A stretch of 64,000 nucleotides of DNA from Roseateles toxinivorans (GCF_004362525.1 NZ_SNXS01000002.1:868001-932000), one strand, 5' to 3'. Positions 41,465 through 53,705 are shown, numbered from the stretch's first letter. Program-made: numbers and translations. The notes: generated by a model not told the origin, from the letters alone.

Positions 41465-43528
41465 ATGCAACGCAATCAAGCTATGCCCGGCAAGGGCCGT
41501 GGGCAAAGGGCCGTACTGTGGCTGGCCGGTCTGACGGCCGCTGCCTGCCTCGCAATCGGGGCGAAGGCTCAGCCGGCCGCTGTGCCGGCGGTGGCGCCGC
41601 CATCCGCGGCCGATTTCTTCCGCATGCCTTTGGCGGCAAGGCCAGTCTTGTCGCCCAGCGGGCGCTATCTGGCCTATGCGCTGACGCAGGAAAAGGCACG
41701 CACCGTGCTGGCGGTGCTGGACCTGGGGCAGCCGGGGCCGCCGAAGGCCATTGGGGGCTTTCGGGACAATGATGTGAACCAGATCTGGTGGGTCAATGAC
41801 GAGCGGCTGGTGTTCGACGCCGTCGACCGTCAGCCGCGCCGTGATGGCCCGACCGGGCCCGGACTCTGGGCGGTGAACCGCGATGGCAGCGACTTTCGCC
41901 AGCTGATCCAGCCCGACTACGAGGAGCTCAAGCGCACCGGTTCGCGCGTGCAGGGCAAGGACCGGGTGCTCGACTGGGACTGGCGCCTGTACAAGGTGCT
42001 TGCCGACGGCTCCAGCGACGTGGTGGTGTCGAACTTCATCACCAACGGGGTACGCGAGGTGACAGCGATCACGCTGTCGCGGCTGGACACACGCACCGCG
42101 CTGCGCACCTCGCTGACCGACGGCGCGCCGCCGAACATCACCGATTGGACCTTGGATACGCAGGGCAAGCCCATTGCCGCCACCAGTGACAAGGATGGCC
42201 GCTACACCATGTACCGCCGTAAGCCCGACGGTGATGGCTGGGTGGTCTGGAAAGAGGGCGACTCCGTGCGCGACAGTGCGCCCGAGGTTCTTGCGGTGGG
42301 GGCAAACAAGGAGACCTACGTTGTTCAAGCCACGGCCAAGGGCACCAATGCCCTGTTCCGTATCGAGCCAGGTGCGGATCAATCCGGCACCACGCCCGTT
42401 TTGAGCCTTGAGGGTTACGACTTCCGTGGCGAGGTCGTCGTGGACCGCGAATCCAAGCGGGTGCTGGGCGTGCACTACGAGACCGACGCCAGTGGCACAG
42501 CCTGGTTCGACGCCGGTATGAAGGAGGTGCAGAGGCTGGTTGACGCTCAGCTGCCGAACACGGTGAACCGCATCGAGTGTCTGCGCTGTGAATCTTCGTC
42601 CCGCCTGCTTATCGTGGCCGAGTCGGACCAGCGGCCGGTCGAGTACTACGTCTATCTGCGCGACAGCAAAAAGGTCATGGGCCTGTTTCCAAGCATGCCC
42701 TGGCTGCGTGGCAAGCCCATGGGTCAGCGCGATATGCAACGCTTTGCGGCACGGGACGGCCTGCCCATTCCGACCCTGGTGACCTGGCCGATCGGCAAGC
42801 CCAGGGGCCCGCAGCCGGCGGTGGTGCTGGTCCACGGCGGCCCCTGGGTGCGTGGCACGCACTGGGCCTGGGAGCCCCAGGCACAATTCCTGGCCTCGCG
42901 CGGCTATGTTGTGATCGAGCCCGAGTTCCGCGGCAGCACCGGCTACGGCCACCCGCACTTCCGGGCCGGCTGGAAGCAGTGGGGCCTGGCCATGCAGGAC
43001 GATGTGGCCGACGCGGTGGACTGGGCCGTCAAGCAGGGCTGGGTTGATCCGAAGCGTGTCTGCATTGCCGGCGCCAGCTACGGCGGTTACGCGGCCCTGA
43101 TGGGCCTGGTGCGTCACCCCGAGCGCTATCAATGCGCGGTCAATTGGGTCGGCGTGACCGACATCGAACTGAAGTATGCGATTCACTGGAGTGACACCGG
43201 CGATCAATGGAAGCAGTACGGCCTGCCTGCGCTGGTCGGTGATCGCGTCAAGGACGCGGTCCAGATCAAGGAGACCTCGCCCATCACCCAGGCCGCCAAG
43301 ATCCGCCGCCCGCTGCTGATGGCCTATGGTCTGGAGGACTGGCGCGTGCCGATCAAACATGGCACGGACTTCAAGGACGCGGTCGCCAAGACCAACCCCG
43401 ATGTCGAGTGGGTGGCCTATGCCGACGAGGGGCATGGCTGGCTGATGCACGAAACCCATATCGACTTCTGGACCCGGGTCGAGAACTTCCTGGGCAAGCA
43501 CATCGGCGCCAAGGCCGCGGTGAAATAG
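41465..43528 (+). CDS. exported S9-family (prolyl oligopeptidase-type) peptidase, copy 1
   Basis: This is a 687-residue secreted serine peptidase. It has a signal peptide (about 15-42, ending AIGAKAQ), a beta-propeller region with PSGRYLAYALT and the EGYDFRGEVV blocks, and a C-terminal alpha/beta-hydrolase domain. The catalytic Ser538 lies in GASYGGYAALMG, the Asp in GLEDWRVP and His657 in DEGHGW. The ATG at 41465 follows AGGGAG at 8 bases; ATG 41447 is possible. A paralogue lies beyond the hybrid kinase gene. Probably an oligopeptidase or aminopeptidase; substrate unknown. Confidence 0.9.
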   Translation: MQRNQAMPGKGRGQRAVLWLAGLTAAACLAIGAKAQPAAVPAVAPPSAADFFRMPLAARPVLSPSGRYLAYALTQEKARTVLAVLDLGQPGPPKAIGGFRDNDVNQIWWVNDERLVFDAVDRQPRRDGPTGPGLWAVNRDGSDFRQLIQPDYEELKRTGSRVQGKDRVLDWDWRLYKVLADGSSDVVVSNFITNGVREVTAITLSRLDTRTALRTSLTDGAPPNITDWTLDTQGKPIAATSDKDGRYTMYRRKPDGDGWVVWKEGDSVRDSAPEVLAVGANKETYVVQATAKGTNALFRIEPGADQSGTTPVLSLEGYDFRGEVVVDRESKRVLGVHYETDASGTAWFDAGMKEVQRLVDAQLPNTVNRIECLRCESSSRLLIVAESDQRPVEYYVYLRDSKKVMGLFPSMPWLRGKPMGQRDMQRFAARDGLPIPTLVTWPIGKPRGPQPAVVLVHGGPWVRGTHWAWEPQAQFLASRGYVVIEPEFRGSTGYGHPHFRAGWKQWGLAMQDDVADAVDWAVKQGWVDPKRVCIAGASYGGYAALMGLVRHPERYQCAVNWVGVTDIELKYAIHWSDTGDQWKQYGLPALVGDRVKDAVQIKETSPITQAAKIRRPLLMAYGLEDWRVPIKHGTDFKDAVAKTNPDVEWVAYADEGHGWLMHETHIDFWTRVENFLGKHIGAKAAVK

Positions 43529-43637
43529 TCGCCACCGGCAAGCCCCTCGCCGAGCACACAAAGCGCGCGCGGATCTGAAAAATCCGATACGCTGCGGGCA
43601 AAACCTGCACGACAGGCTTTGCTCAGAGAGGGGCACC

Positions 43638-45653
<2,016 letters not shown>

Positions 45654-45742
45654 GTCCGGCTTGCGGGATTGACCGAGTGACCATCGTCGAGCCGCTCGTT
45701 GATACTGATGCACATAACAGATCAGTACAACGGAGAGGTTCG

Positions 45743-47758
45743 ATGTCAATTGCCTGCGTTCTTCGATACGTGTTCGCCGGCTTTGCTGCCTTGTGGCTTG
45801 CTGCCCCTGAAGTCCGCGCGGCCGAGCCGTTACTCTCGGCGCCCACGGTGGCCGATTTCTTCCGACCGGCCAAGATGCTCAAGCCGATGTTGTCGCCGAG
45901 CGGCCGCCATCTGGCGGCGGCCGTGTCCGGCGATGATGGGCGCATCCGCCTGGCGGTGCTGGACCTGGAGAATCTGCAGGATTCCAAGATCGTCGCCAAC
46001 TACTCCGACGCCGATGTGCAGCGCTACTGGTGGCTGAACGACAAGCGTCTGGCCTACACCATCACCGACTTGCAGGCCGGCAGCGGCGAGTGGACGCCAC
46101 CGGGCCTGTGGGCGGTTGACCGCGACGGCAGCGACGCCCGCAAGTTGATCAAGGCCCACTTCCAGTTCATCAGCGACAAGTCCAGCCTCATCGTCGATCG
46201 CAGCCTGCCCTGGCATTGGCGGTTTCACAGCAGCTTGAACGACGGTTCGGACGATGTGCTGGTGCAAAACCACCACTTCGGGCTGGATGGCAACGTGGAC
46301 GACACCTCCCTGTCGCGCTTGAACACCCGCACCGGACTGATGCGCAGCCTCAGTGGCAGCGTGGCGAGCCACGTGAAGAACTGGTGGGTCGATGCTCAGG
46401 GCCAACCGGTGGCCAGCGAGGGCTGGCACCAGGGCCGCTACACCAGCCACTGGCGCAATGCCCAGGGCGTCTGGGGTGTGTGGCAACAGGGCAGTACCTA
46501 CGACTCCGCGCTGCCGCGCATCCATTCGTTCCTGCGCGATGGCACGGTGCTGGCGCTTGCCGCTTCGGCGTCCGGAATCCGGGCGCTGTATCGCGTCGAC
46601 ACCGCGAGTCGCCAGCTCGAGTCCGAGCCGCTGGTCAGCCTCAAGGGCTATGACTTCGATGGCGACTTGATCGTCGACATGGACAGCGGCGCCCTCGTCG
46701 GCGTGCATTTCGAGACTGACGCCGAGGGTACGGCCTGGCTGGACCCGACGCTGAGCAAGGCGCAGGCCGAGGTGGACGCCCTGGTGCCGGGCATGGTCAA
46801 TCGGCTCGACTGCCGGCGCTGTCTTGCCGCGCCGGTGCTGTTGGTCAGCTCGCACTCCGACACCCAGCCGCCGGTGTATTCCATCTACCGCCGGGACAGC
46901 AAGAGTCTCAGCGTCGGGGCCCGGTCCCGTCCCTGGATCAATGCCCGGCAAATGGGCCAGCGCGATATGTTCAGCATCAGGGCCAGGGACGGCATGAGCC
47001 TGCCCCTGCTGCTGACCCGACCCGCGGGCAAGGCCGCCGCACCGCGCCCGGCCGTGGTGCTGGTGCATGGTGGGCCCTATGTGCGTGGTGCGCATTGGGC
47101 CTGGGAGCCTCAGGCCCAGTTCCTCGCCTCGCGCGGCTATGTGGTGATCGAGCCGGACTTCCGCGGCAGCACCGGCTACGGCTTCGCACACTTCAGGGCC
47201 GGCTGGAAGCAATGGGGCCTGGCCATGCAGGACGATCTCGCCGACGCGGTGGAGTGGGCCGTCAAGCAGGGCTGGGTCGATGGCAAGCGCGTCTGCATTG
47301 CCGGCGCCAGCTATGGCGGCTATGCGACCTTGATGGGGCTGATCAAGCACCATGACCTCTACCAATGCGGCTTCGAGTGGGTTGGTGTCAGCGACATCGA
47401 GCTGATGTACACGATCAACTGGAGCGACTCCAGCGATGAGTGGAAGCGCTTTGGCATGCCGGTGCTGGTTGGCGATCGTCAGCGGGATGCCGAGCAGCTG
47501 CGCGCCACCTCACCGCTGCAGCAGGCGCAGCGCCTGAGGCGGCCGCTGCTGATCGCCCATGGTGGCAGCGACCGCCGCGTGCCCATCCAGCACGGCAGCG
47601 ACTTCTACGACGCGGTGAAGAAGACCAACCCGCAGGTCGAGTGGATTGGCTATCCCGATGAGGGCCATGGCTGGCGCAAGCTGGAGACCCAGATCGACTT
47701 CTGGACCCGCGTCGAGCGTTTCCTCGACAAGCACATCGGGCCCGGACGCCGTGACTGA
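45743..47758 (+). CDS. exported S9-family peptidase, copy 2
   Basis: This 671-residue paralogue of the 41465 gene shares its layout and long identical stretches, for example PAVVLVHGGP and WEPQAQFLASRGYVVIEP. Signal peptide at about 1-28 (AAPEVRAAE), propeller, then hydrolase domain with Ser523 (GASYGGYATLMG), Asp in GSDRRVP and His642 in DEGHGW. GGAGAGG precedes the ATG at 45743. The two copies and the kinase between them look like a tandem duplication with an inserted or retained gene. Confidence 0.9.
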   Translation: MSIACVLRYVFAGFAALWLAAPEVRAAEPLLSAPTVADFFRPAKMLKPMLSPSGRHLAAAVSGDDGRIRLAVLDLENLQDSKIVANYSDADVQRYWWLNDKRLAYTITDLQAGSGEWTPPGLWAVDRDGSDARKLIKAHFQFISDKSSLIVDRSLPWHWRFHSSLNDGSDDVLVQNHHFGLDGNVDDTSLSRLNTRTGLMRSLSGSVASHVKNWWVDAQGQPVASEGWHQGRYTSHWRNAQGVWGVWQQGSTYDSALPRIHSFLRDGTVLALAASASGIRALYRVDTASRQLESEPLVSLKGYDFDGDLIVDMDSGALVGVHFETDAEGTAWLDPTLSKAQAEVDALVPGMVNRLDCRRCLAAPVLLVSSHSDTQPPVYSIYRRDSKSLSVGARSRPWINARQMGQRDMFSIRARDGMSLPLLLTRPAGKAAAPRPAVVLVHGGPYVRGAHWAWEPQAQFLASRGYVVIEPDFRGSTGYGFAHFRAGWKQWGLAMQDDLADAVEWAVKQGWVDGKRVCIAGASYGGYATLMGLIKHHDLYQCGFEWVGVSDIELMYTINWSDSSDEWKRFGMPVLVGDRQRDAEQLRATSPLQQAQRLRRPLLIAHGGSDRRVPIQHGSDFYDAVKKTNPQVEWIGYPDEGHGWRKLETQIDFWTRVERFLDKHIGPGRRD

Positions 47759-47813
47759 GCGTCTTCAGGATTTGTAGCCTACACGGGTTGGGGCGCCAGC
47801 CCGGGTTGCGGGC

Positions 47814-48026
47814 CTATTCCACGCGAACGGAGCCGAGGAGTTCTCGGAGCGATCGAGGGGCAGGCTTTGTGCAGCGTGCTTGTGCTTTGTCGTCGGCGAG
47901 GGCTTCAGCAGATGCCGGCGGACCGGCCTTGCCATCGCCATTGCCCTGCACAGCAGTCCCTCGCTCACCGTCACAGGCACTCAGTGCCAGCAGGGCCAGG
48001 AGCGATAGACGCCTACGCCATGGCAC
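47814..48026 (-). CDS. possible small lipoprotein
   Basis: From a GTG at 48026 a 70-residue product reads with a basic start (PWRRR), a hydrophobic core and a lipobox LSAC near residue 18, then a polar Gly/Ala-rich tail with one further Cys. It lies 32 bases after the methyltransferase gene on the same strand. The ribosome-binding site is weak and I recognise no family, so the call rests on the signal peptide alone. Most of the 300-base gap between the peptidase and the methyltransferase is filled by it. Confidence 0.4.
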   Translation of the reverse strand: MPWRRRLSLLALLALSACDGERGTAVQGNGDGKAGPPASAEALADDKAQARCTKPAPRSLRELLGSVRVE

Positions 48027-48058
48027 AGCTGAGCTCGCCGGCACCGAAGACTCCTGCG

Positions 48059-48811
48059 TCAACTCGGCTTGCGGGCCATGATGAACGCCCGGATGTCTTT
48101 GCCCCGGGTGCCGTGCCGCTCGACGCTGACGATCTCCAGACCCTGCCGCGCCATCGCCGCCAGCAGTGCCTCCTCCTTGAAACACAGCACCTGGGGCGCC
48201 TTGCCGATGGCCTTCATCAGTGGCAGCGCGAGATAGGGAACGAGCCGGTTCATCTCGCCGATGCAGGGCGTCTTGGAGATCAACAGGCCGCCCGGCCGCA
48301 GGGCTTGCACCGCCAGCGCCAACGCGTGGTCGAGATCGTCCACGAGGTGTAGCAGGTTGAAAGCCAATACCGCATCGTAAGCACCCTGCCCGAACTCTGG
48401 GGCGTCGGCGTCGGCGACCGCGAAGCTCAGCTGCGGCACCGGCTGGATCGCCAGCTTCTCGCGCGCGATGTCAATCATGCTGGTCGACACATCGGTGGCC
48501 AGCAGGCGCCGCGTGAAAGGCGCCAGACGCAGCGCGGTGGTGCCGGTGCCGCAGCCGATCTCAAGCACGTCCTGTTCGGCAGACAGCAGGCCCTGCACGC
48601 GCGCCAGGGTGGCCTCGTAGCCGGCCAGGTCGGCAATCGGGTCGGCTGCGTACTTGCGCGCGATGCGATCCCAGAAGCGGGCCTTGCGGGCGGTCGAGGC
48701 GTCCGCCGCTGGTGGTGGCGGCGAGGCTTCGGGGTGCGACGTGAGCGTGGGGGAGGGCATCTGGGGTGGGGACGGAATCCGTGCAAGAGGCGGTTGCTGG
48801 ATGCTATCCAT
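48059..48811 (-). CDS. class I SAM-dependent methyltransferase
   Basis: A 250-residue methyltransferase of the UbiE/Methyltransf_11 type. After a Pro/Ser-rich N-terminus (about 1-40) come RFWDRIARKYAADP, motif I VLEIGCGTGTTALRL near 84-98, the acidic end of strand 2 (LLATDVSTSMI), motif II-like DAVLAFNLLHLV, and LRPGGLLISKTPC. The substrate is unknown. ATG 48811 is used; an internal ATG at 48760 would remove the Pro-rich part. It is divergent from the LysR gene across 53 bases, the usual setting of a LysR target. Confidence 0.85.
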   Translation of the reverse strand: MDSIQQPPLARIPSPPQMPSPTLTSHPEASPPPPAADASTARKARFWDRIARKYAADPIADLAGYEATLARVQGLLSAEQDVLEIGCGTGTTALRLAPFTRRLLATDVSTSMIDIAREKLAIQPVPQLSFAVADADAPEFGQGAYDAVLAFNLLHLVDDLDHALALAVQALRPGGLLISKTPCIGEMNRLVPYLALPLMKAIGKAPQVLCFKEEALLAAMARQGLEIVSVERHGTRGKDIRAFIMARKPS

Positions 48812-48819
48812 ACGCAAGG

Positions 48820-48835
48820 CCGCTGGAAATAGCGG
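48820..48835. promoter_or_regulatory. candidate LysR-type operator
   Basis: CCGCT-N6-AGCGG forms a dyad (48820-48835) in the 53-base gap between the divergent methyltransferase and LysR genes. Placement fits a LysR autoregulatory/target site; the sequence contains only a loose T-N11-A core. Confidence 0.4.
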
Positions 48836-48864
48836 AAATCTGCACAGGAGATATACATTTACGT

Positions 48865-49746
48865 ATGGAAAAGGTCGACTGGAACCAGCTCAGGGCGTTT
48901 CTGGAAACAGCTGAAACCGGCTCGCTGTCGGCGGCCGCCCGCAAGCTGGGCCTGACCCAGCCCACGCTGAGCCGTCAGGTGGCCGCCATCGAGCAGCGCA
49001 TGGGCGTGACGCTGTTCGAGCGGGTGGGCAAGGCCATGGTGCTCTCGCCGACGGGCATCGAGCTGCTCGAACACGCGCGTGCCATGGGCGCCGCCGCCGA
49101 AGCCCTGGGCCTGGCGGCCACCGGCCGCTCGCAGGCCATCGAGGGCGTGGTCTCGGTCTCGGCCACCGATGTGGTGGCCGCGCACCTGCTCCCGCCGCTG
49201 GTGCGGCAGCTGCGCGAACAGGAGCCGGGCATTGCCATCGAGGTGATCTCGTCGAATGCGCTGAGCGACCTGTTGCGCCGGGAGGCCGATATCGCGATTC
49301 GCCACGTCAAGCCCGAACAGCCGGACCTGATCGCTCAGCTGATACGAGAGGCCTCGGCCGGTTTCTATGCGTCAGAAGACTGGGTCAAGGCCCACGGACA
49401 TCCGCGCAGCGCCGAGGATGCCGCCCACCTGCCCTTTGTGGGCTCAGACCGCTCCGGCCAGTTCCTGGGCTATCTGCGCCAGCACGGCCTGCCCCTGAGC
49501 GAGGCCAACTTCAGCTGCTACTGCGATCACTCGGTCCCCCACCTGGCCCTGATGCAGCAGGGCATGGGCATAGGCGCCATGATGGACGAGATCGCCCGGG
49601 ACACCCCGGGCCTGGTACGTGTGCTCGACGACGTGCCGCCGGTGCGCTTCCCGATCTGGCTGGTCACGCATAGAGAGCTGCGCACCTCGCGGCGGATTCG
49701 GGTGGTGTTCGAGGCGCTGGCGCTGGGCTTGGCTGGTGGCGGCTGA
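48865..49746 (+). CDS. LysR-family transcriptional regulator
   Basis: A 293-residue regulator with an N-terminal winged HTH (about 5-63; AFLETAETGSLSAAARKLGLTQPTLSRQVAAIE, partly quoted) and a C-terminal effector-binding domain from about residue 90 (VSVSATDVVAAHLLPPLV). The ATG at 48865 gives the normal start; AGGAG lies at 48846-48850. It probably controls the divergent methyltransferase gene. The effector is unknown. Confidence 0.93.
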   Translation: MEKVDWNQLRAFLETAETGSLSAAARKLGLTQPTLSRQVAAIEQRMGVTLFERVGKAMVLSPTGIELLEHARAMGAAAEALGLAATGRSQAIEGVVSVSATDVVAAHLLPPLVRQLREQEPGIAIEVISSNALSDLLRREADIAIRHVKPEQPDLIAQLIREASAGFYASEDWVKAHGHPRSAEDAAHLPFVGSDRSGQFLGYLRQHGLPLSEANFSCYCDHSVPHLALMQQGMGIGAMMDEIARDTPGLVRVLDDVPPVRFPIWLVTHRELRTSRRIRVVFEALALGLAGGG

Positions 49747-49797
49747 TGGCGGCTGAAGAGGGCTACTCGTGGGCGCCGACGAAGCTCGGCCTGCTGA

Positions 49798-51678
49798 TCA
49801 CCCCTCGTCCAGCACCCTCAAGATTTCCCGCCCATAAGCCTCCAGCTTCTTAGCCCCGACGCCGCTGATCTCGCCCAGCTCGTCCAGCGAGCCGGGGCAT
49901 TGGCGGGCCATCTCGGCCAGCGTTGCGTCGTGGAAGATCACATAGGCCGGCAGGCCGTGTTCCTTGGCGACTTCGGCGCGCCAGGTCTTCAGCGCCAGAT
50001 AGCGGGCCTGGGCGATCTCGTCCAGATGGGCTGGAGCGGCCTTGGGCGCACTGCGACTGCCTCCGCTCTTGCTGCTGCGGCCCTTCTTGGGCGCTTCGGC
50101 GGGCACGCGCAGCAGCAGCTGGACCTGGCCCTTGAGCACCGCCCGGGCGCTGTCGCTCAGCGCCAAGGTGTTGTACTCGCCCTCGCTGACCACATGGCCC
50201 AGCGCGACCAGCTGGCGCAACACCGAGCGCCACTGCTGCTCGCTCAGATCGGCGCCTATGCCGAAGGTGCTTAAAGCTTCGTGGCCGTACTGCGTGACCT
50301 TGTCGGTGCGCTTGCCGCGCAGCACGTCCAGCAGATGGCCTGCGCCGAAGCGCTGGCCGCCGTTCTGGTGGAAGCGGTAGATGCAGCTCAGGGCCTTGCG
50401 CGCGGCCTCGGTGGCGTCCCAGGTGGCGGGCGGGTGCAGGCAGTTGTCGCAGAGGTTCTGATAGGGCCGGCAGGGCGGGGCGTTTTCGTTGAAATAGGCC
50501 AGCAGGCGCACGCGGCGGCAGTCGTGTGCCTCGCTGAGCGCCAGCAGGGCATCGAGCTTGCCGCGCTGCACCCGCTTGAACTCCTCGCCGGCCGGGCTTT
50601 CGTCGATCATGCGGCGCTGGTTCACGACATCGGCCAGGCCGTAGGTCATCCAGGCGTCGGCCGGTGCGCCATCGCGCCCGCCCCGGCCCGTCTCCTGGTA
50701 ATAGCTCTCGATATTCTTGGGCAGATCCAGGTGGGCGACGAAGCGCACATCGGGCTTGTCTATGCCCATGCCGAAGGCGATCGTGGCCACCATGGTGATG
50801 CCGTCCTCGCGCAGAAAGCGGTCCTGGTGGCGCTGCCGCACGCCGGCGTCCAGGCCGGCGTGATAGGGCAGGGCGGGGATGCCCTCGCCCTCCAGCCAGG
50901 CGGCGGTCTCCTCGACCTTCTTGCGGCTCTGGCAATAGACGATGCCGGCATCCCCCTCATGCTCGTCGCGGATGAAGCGCAAGAGCTGGCCCCGCGGATT
51001 GTCCTTCTCGACGATGGCGTAGCGGATGTTCGGCCGGTCGAAGCTGCTCAGGAAGATGCGCGCGTCCTCGAGCTGCAGCCGGGCCAGGATGTCGGCGCGG
51101 GTGTGCTCGTCGGCGGTGGCCGTCAGCGCGATGCGCGGCACGCCGGCAAAGCGCTCGTGCAGCACGTTGAGCAGCAGATAGTCTTCGCGGAAGTCATGGC
51201 CCCACTGGCTGACGCAATGGGCCTCGTCGATGGCGAACAGGCTCAAGAGGCCGCGTTCGTGCAGCGAGTCGAGCTGGGCCAGAAAGCGGGTGTTGGTGAT
51301 GCGTTCAGGCGCCGCGTAAAGCATCACCAGCCGGCCGCTCATCATCTCGCGCTCGATGTGCTGCGCCTGCTCGCTGCTCAAGGAGGAGTTGAGGAAGGCG
51401 GCATGGACGCCTGCCTCCTCCAGCGCACCGACCTGGTCGTGCATCAGCGCGATCAGCGGGCTGACGACCACGGCCACGCCGCGGCCCTGGCGGTGGCGGG
51501 CAATGGCCGGAATCTGGTAGCACAGGCTCTTGCCGCCGCCGGTGGGCATCAGCACCAGGGCGTCGCCGCCGGCGGTCACATGGTCGGTGATGGCGGCCTG
51601 CTCGCCGCGGAATGCGCTGTAGCCGAACACCTCTTGCAGGATGCCAAGCGGTGCGTGAAGATCTGAAGTCTGGGACAT
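49798..51678 (-). CDS. recQ: ATP-dependent DNA helicase RecQ
   Basis: RecQ is a 3'-5' helicase for recombination and fork repair. The 626-residue protein has Walker A MPTGGGKS (about 44-51), the DEAH-type box [15 protein letters not shown], helicase motifs through GRGGRDG, the RQC zinc-binding cysteines (C in HDCRRV, then [11 protein letters not shown]), a winged helix and a C-terminal HRDC domain (about 545-625). A Lys/Ser-rich linker joins RQC and HRDC. It is divergent from the cupin gene by 14 bases. Confidence 0.97.
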   Translation of the reverse strand: MSQTSDLHAPLGILQEVFGYSAFRGEQAAITDHVTAGGDALVLMPTGGGKSLCYQIPAIARHRQGRGVAVVVSPLIALMHDQVGALEEAGVHAAFLNSSLSSEQAQHIEREMMSGRLVMLYAAPERITNTRFLAQLDSLHERGLLSLFAIDEAHCVSQWGHDFREDYLLLNVLHERFAGVPRIALTATADEHTRADILARLQLEDARIFLSSFDRPNIRYAIVEKDNPRGQLLRFIRDEHEGDAGIVYCQSRKKVEETAAWLEGEGIPALPYHAGLDAGVRQRHQDRFLREDGITMVATIAFGMGIDKPDVRFVAHLDLPKNIESYYQETGRGGRDGAPADAWMTYGLADVVNQRRMIDESPAGEEFKRVQRGKLDALLALSEAHDCRRVRLLAYFNENAPPCRPYQNLCDNCLHPPATWDATEAARKALSCIYRFHQNGGQRFGAGHLLDVLRGKRTDKVTQYGHEALSTFGIGADLSEQQWRSVLRQLVALGHVVSEGEYNTLALSDSARAVLKGQVQLLLRVPAEAPKKGRSSKSGGSRSAPKAAPAHLDEIAQARYLALKTWRAEVAKEHGLPAYVIFHDATLAEMARQCPGSLDELGEISGVGAKKLEAYGREILRVLDEG

Positions 51679-51692
51679 ACCGGGATTAGGCC

Positions 51693-52181
51693 ATGACTGA
51701 CAAAGCCGCCGAGCTGCGCGCCAAGCTGATACGCAATTTCAACCAGGTGGAGCTCAGACATGACCTGCGCGAGCCGCTCTATGACAGCCGGGGCGCGCGC
51801 CTGGCCGAGGGCACCGCCGCGACGAAACTTGGCGCCAGCATAGACATCGTGGCACCCGGCATGCGCAGCTGCCCCTACCACCTGCACTACGCCCAGGAGG
51901 AGATGTTCGTCATCCTCGAAGGCGAGGGCACCTTGCGGGTGGCCGGCGAGATGCTGGCGGTGAAAGCCGGCGACACGATCTTCATCCCGCCCGGGCCCGA
52001 GTACCCGCACCAGCTGATCAACACCTCCGATGCGCCGCTGAAGTACCTGAGCATCAGCACGCGCGAGAAGCCCGAGATCTGCGAATACCCCGACTCCGGC
52101 AAGTACCTGGCCTATGCGCCGGACTTCGACGTGCTGGGCCGTACCAAGGAGACCTTGGACTACTGGGAAGGCGAACCGTAA
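51693..52181 (+). CDS. cupin-domain protein
   Basis: A 162-residue single-domain cupin. Motif 1 is [24 protein letters not shown] (partly quoted; His/His/Glu metal-ligand pattern) and motif 2 is [14 protein letters not shown]. The C-terminus ([18 protein letters not shown]) resembles uncharacterised cupins annotated near sugar-binding or dioxygenase relatives. It starts 14 bases from the divergent recQ start, so the promoters overlap the coding ends. Function unknown; a metal-dependent small-molecule enzyme or sensor is plausible. Confidence 0.85.
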   Translation: MTDKAAELRAKLIRNFNQVELRHDLREPLYDSRGARLAEGTAATKLGASIDIVAPGMRSCPYHLHYAQEEMFVILEGEGTLRVAGEMLAVKAGDTIFIPPGPEYPHQLINTSDAPLKYLSISTREKPEICEYPDSGKYLAYAPDFDVLGRTKETLDYWEGEP

Positions 52182-52182
52182 G

Positions 52183-52914
52183 CTAAGGCCCCTGGTCGCG
52201 AGCCGGCGTGACCGAGCCCACGCCGGAAATCGACTTGTGCACATGAGGGTTGCCCCAGTAGCGCACCGAGCCGGCGCCCGACAGCCGCGCCACCAGGTCT
52301 TCGGTGACCCAGAGACTGACATCGCCGACGCCGGCAATCGACACCTTGGCCCGCTCGGTGCGCAGGCGCTGGCCGATGAAGTCGCCGGTGCCTGAGATCA
52401 TCAGCTGCAGGTCTTGCACACTGCCGGTGACCTTGGCATCGCCCGAGCCGATGATGCTCATCGCCAGCCGCCGGGCATGCAGCTCGGTCAGGCGCAGATT
52501 GCCCGAGCCGGTGATCTTGGCCGTCAGCTGCTCCAGCTTCAGCGGGCCGTCGGCGATCACGTCGCCGGCGCCCTGGATATTGATCTCGTCCAGCTCGCGG
52601 GCGGTGATCAGCACCAGCGTGCGGCGCGAGTTCCAGAACTTCCAGCCGCCCGCCGGCTCGATGCGCAGGCTGCCACCGTTCAGGTCCACCTCGACGCGCT
52701 TTTGCGCCTCGGCATCGCCCTCGATGACCAGCTGGTTGACCTCCCCCTGCACCAGCCGCACATCGGCCGCACCGGCCAGCACGATGCGCTTGAAGCTGCC
52801 CAGCGCATAGGTCATCTGCGTGGGCGATGACTGGCCGACCAGCTGGGCCTGGGCGCCGGTGAACATTGCCAGGCACGTCAGCGTTGCCAGCCAACAGGCA
52901 AGCCTCGTCTTCAT
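52183..52914 (-). CDS. exported GIN-domain (DUF2807) protein
   Basis: This 243-residue periplasmic protein has a signal peptide (about 1-23, FTGAQAQ) and a head-GIN/DUF2807 beta-helix fold with the typical repeating glycine turns (GAGDVIADG, GSGNLRLTE, GSGDAKVTGS, GTGDF, GVGDVSL, GAGSVRYWG). The ATG overlaps the stop of the LytTR regulator (ATGA). It is last in a kinase-regulator-GIN operon and may be a sensed or secreted effector of it. It ends one base from the cupin gene. Confidence 0.87.
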   Translation of the reverse strand: MKTRLACWLATLTCLAMFTGAQAQLVGQSSPTQMTYALGSFKRIVLAGAADVRLVQGEVNQLVIEGDAEAQKRVEVDLNGGSLRIEPAGGWKFWNSRRTLVLITARELDEINIQGAGDVIADGPLKLEQLTAKITGSGNLRLTELHARRLAMSIIGSGDAKVTGSVQDLQLMISGTGDFIGQRLRTERAKVSIAGVGDVSLWVTEDLVARLSGAGSVRYWGNPHVHKSISGVGSVTPARDQGP

Positions 52915-53705
52915 ATCGCCTGGCCTCGCAGCATCTTGGACACCTCGCGGCTGGCGGTGAACTTGGTGCCGTCGCGCATCTTGACGATCAGCTGCGAGGT
53001 GTCATCGGGCGTCATCGACTCGACGAAATCCATATTGACGATGCAGGAGCGCTGCAGTTTCAGAAAGCGGGTCGGGTCCAGCCGCTGTTCGAAGGCGGCG
53101 ATCGGCAGACGCACCATGAACTGCTTGCCACGGCTGTTGATGGCGGTGTACTTGGTGTCGGAGCGCAGGTACTCGATGTCGTCGGTGCTGAGCGGGAAGA
53201 TCTTGCCCTGGTCGCGCACCAGGATGCGCGACAGCGCCTGCACCGGGGCGGCCTCTTCCTCGATGGCCTCCAGCGCCTGCAGCGGCTGGCTTGGTTGATC
53301 GGGCTGGGCCAGCTGCGTCTGCAGCGCATGGGCCACCGCCTCGTTGAAGCGCTCCTGCGAGAAAGGCTTGAGCAGATAGTCCGCGGCGTGCAGCTCGAAG
53401 GCCGTCAGCGCGTGCTCGTCATAGGCGGTGGTGAAGATCACCGCCGGCGGTGAGGTGCTGCCGTCCCGGGCCAGCTCGCGCAGCACCTGCAGGCCGGTCA
53501 GCCCGGGCATGTGGATGTCCATCAGCACCAGTTCGGGCTTCAGCGCGCGGATCTGCGCCAGCGCGCTGTCACCATCGGCGCAAATCGTCAGCAGCTCCAG
53601 GCCGTGCAGGCCGGGGGCGCTGAACTGGGCCACCCACTCGGCCAGACTCTCGCTGGCCAAGGGTTCGTCTTCGGCGATGAGGGTGCGGATGCGGGGCTGG
53701 TTCAT
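52911..53705 (-). CDS. LytTR-family response regulator (AlgR/LytR-like)
   Basis: A 264-residue regulator: receiver (about 6-125) with Asp63 (LMDIHMPG), Thr near 93 (FTTAYDEHAL) and Lys in LKPF, then a LytTR DNA-binding domain (about 160-262) with YLRSDTKYTAI and FLKLQRSCIVNMDFV. The ATG at 53705 overlaps the kinase stop by 4 bases; an in-frame ATG at 53717 is also possible. It is the partner of the LytS-type kinase. Confidence 0.94.
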   Translation of the reverse strand: MNQPRIRTLIAEDEPLASESLAEWVAQFSAPGLHGLELLTICADGDSALAQIRALKPELVLMDIHMPGLTGLQVLRELARDGSTSPPAVIFTTAYDEHALTAFELHAADYLLKPFSQERFNEAVAHALQTQLAQPDQPSQPLQALEAIEEEAAPVQALSRILVRDQGKIFPLSTDDIEYLRSDTKYTAINSRGKQFMVRLPIAAFEQRLDPTRFLKLQRSCIVNMDFVESMTPDDTSQLIVKMRDGTKFTASREVSKMLRGQAI

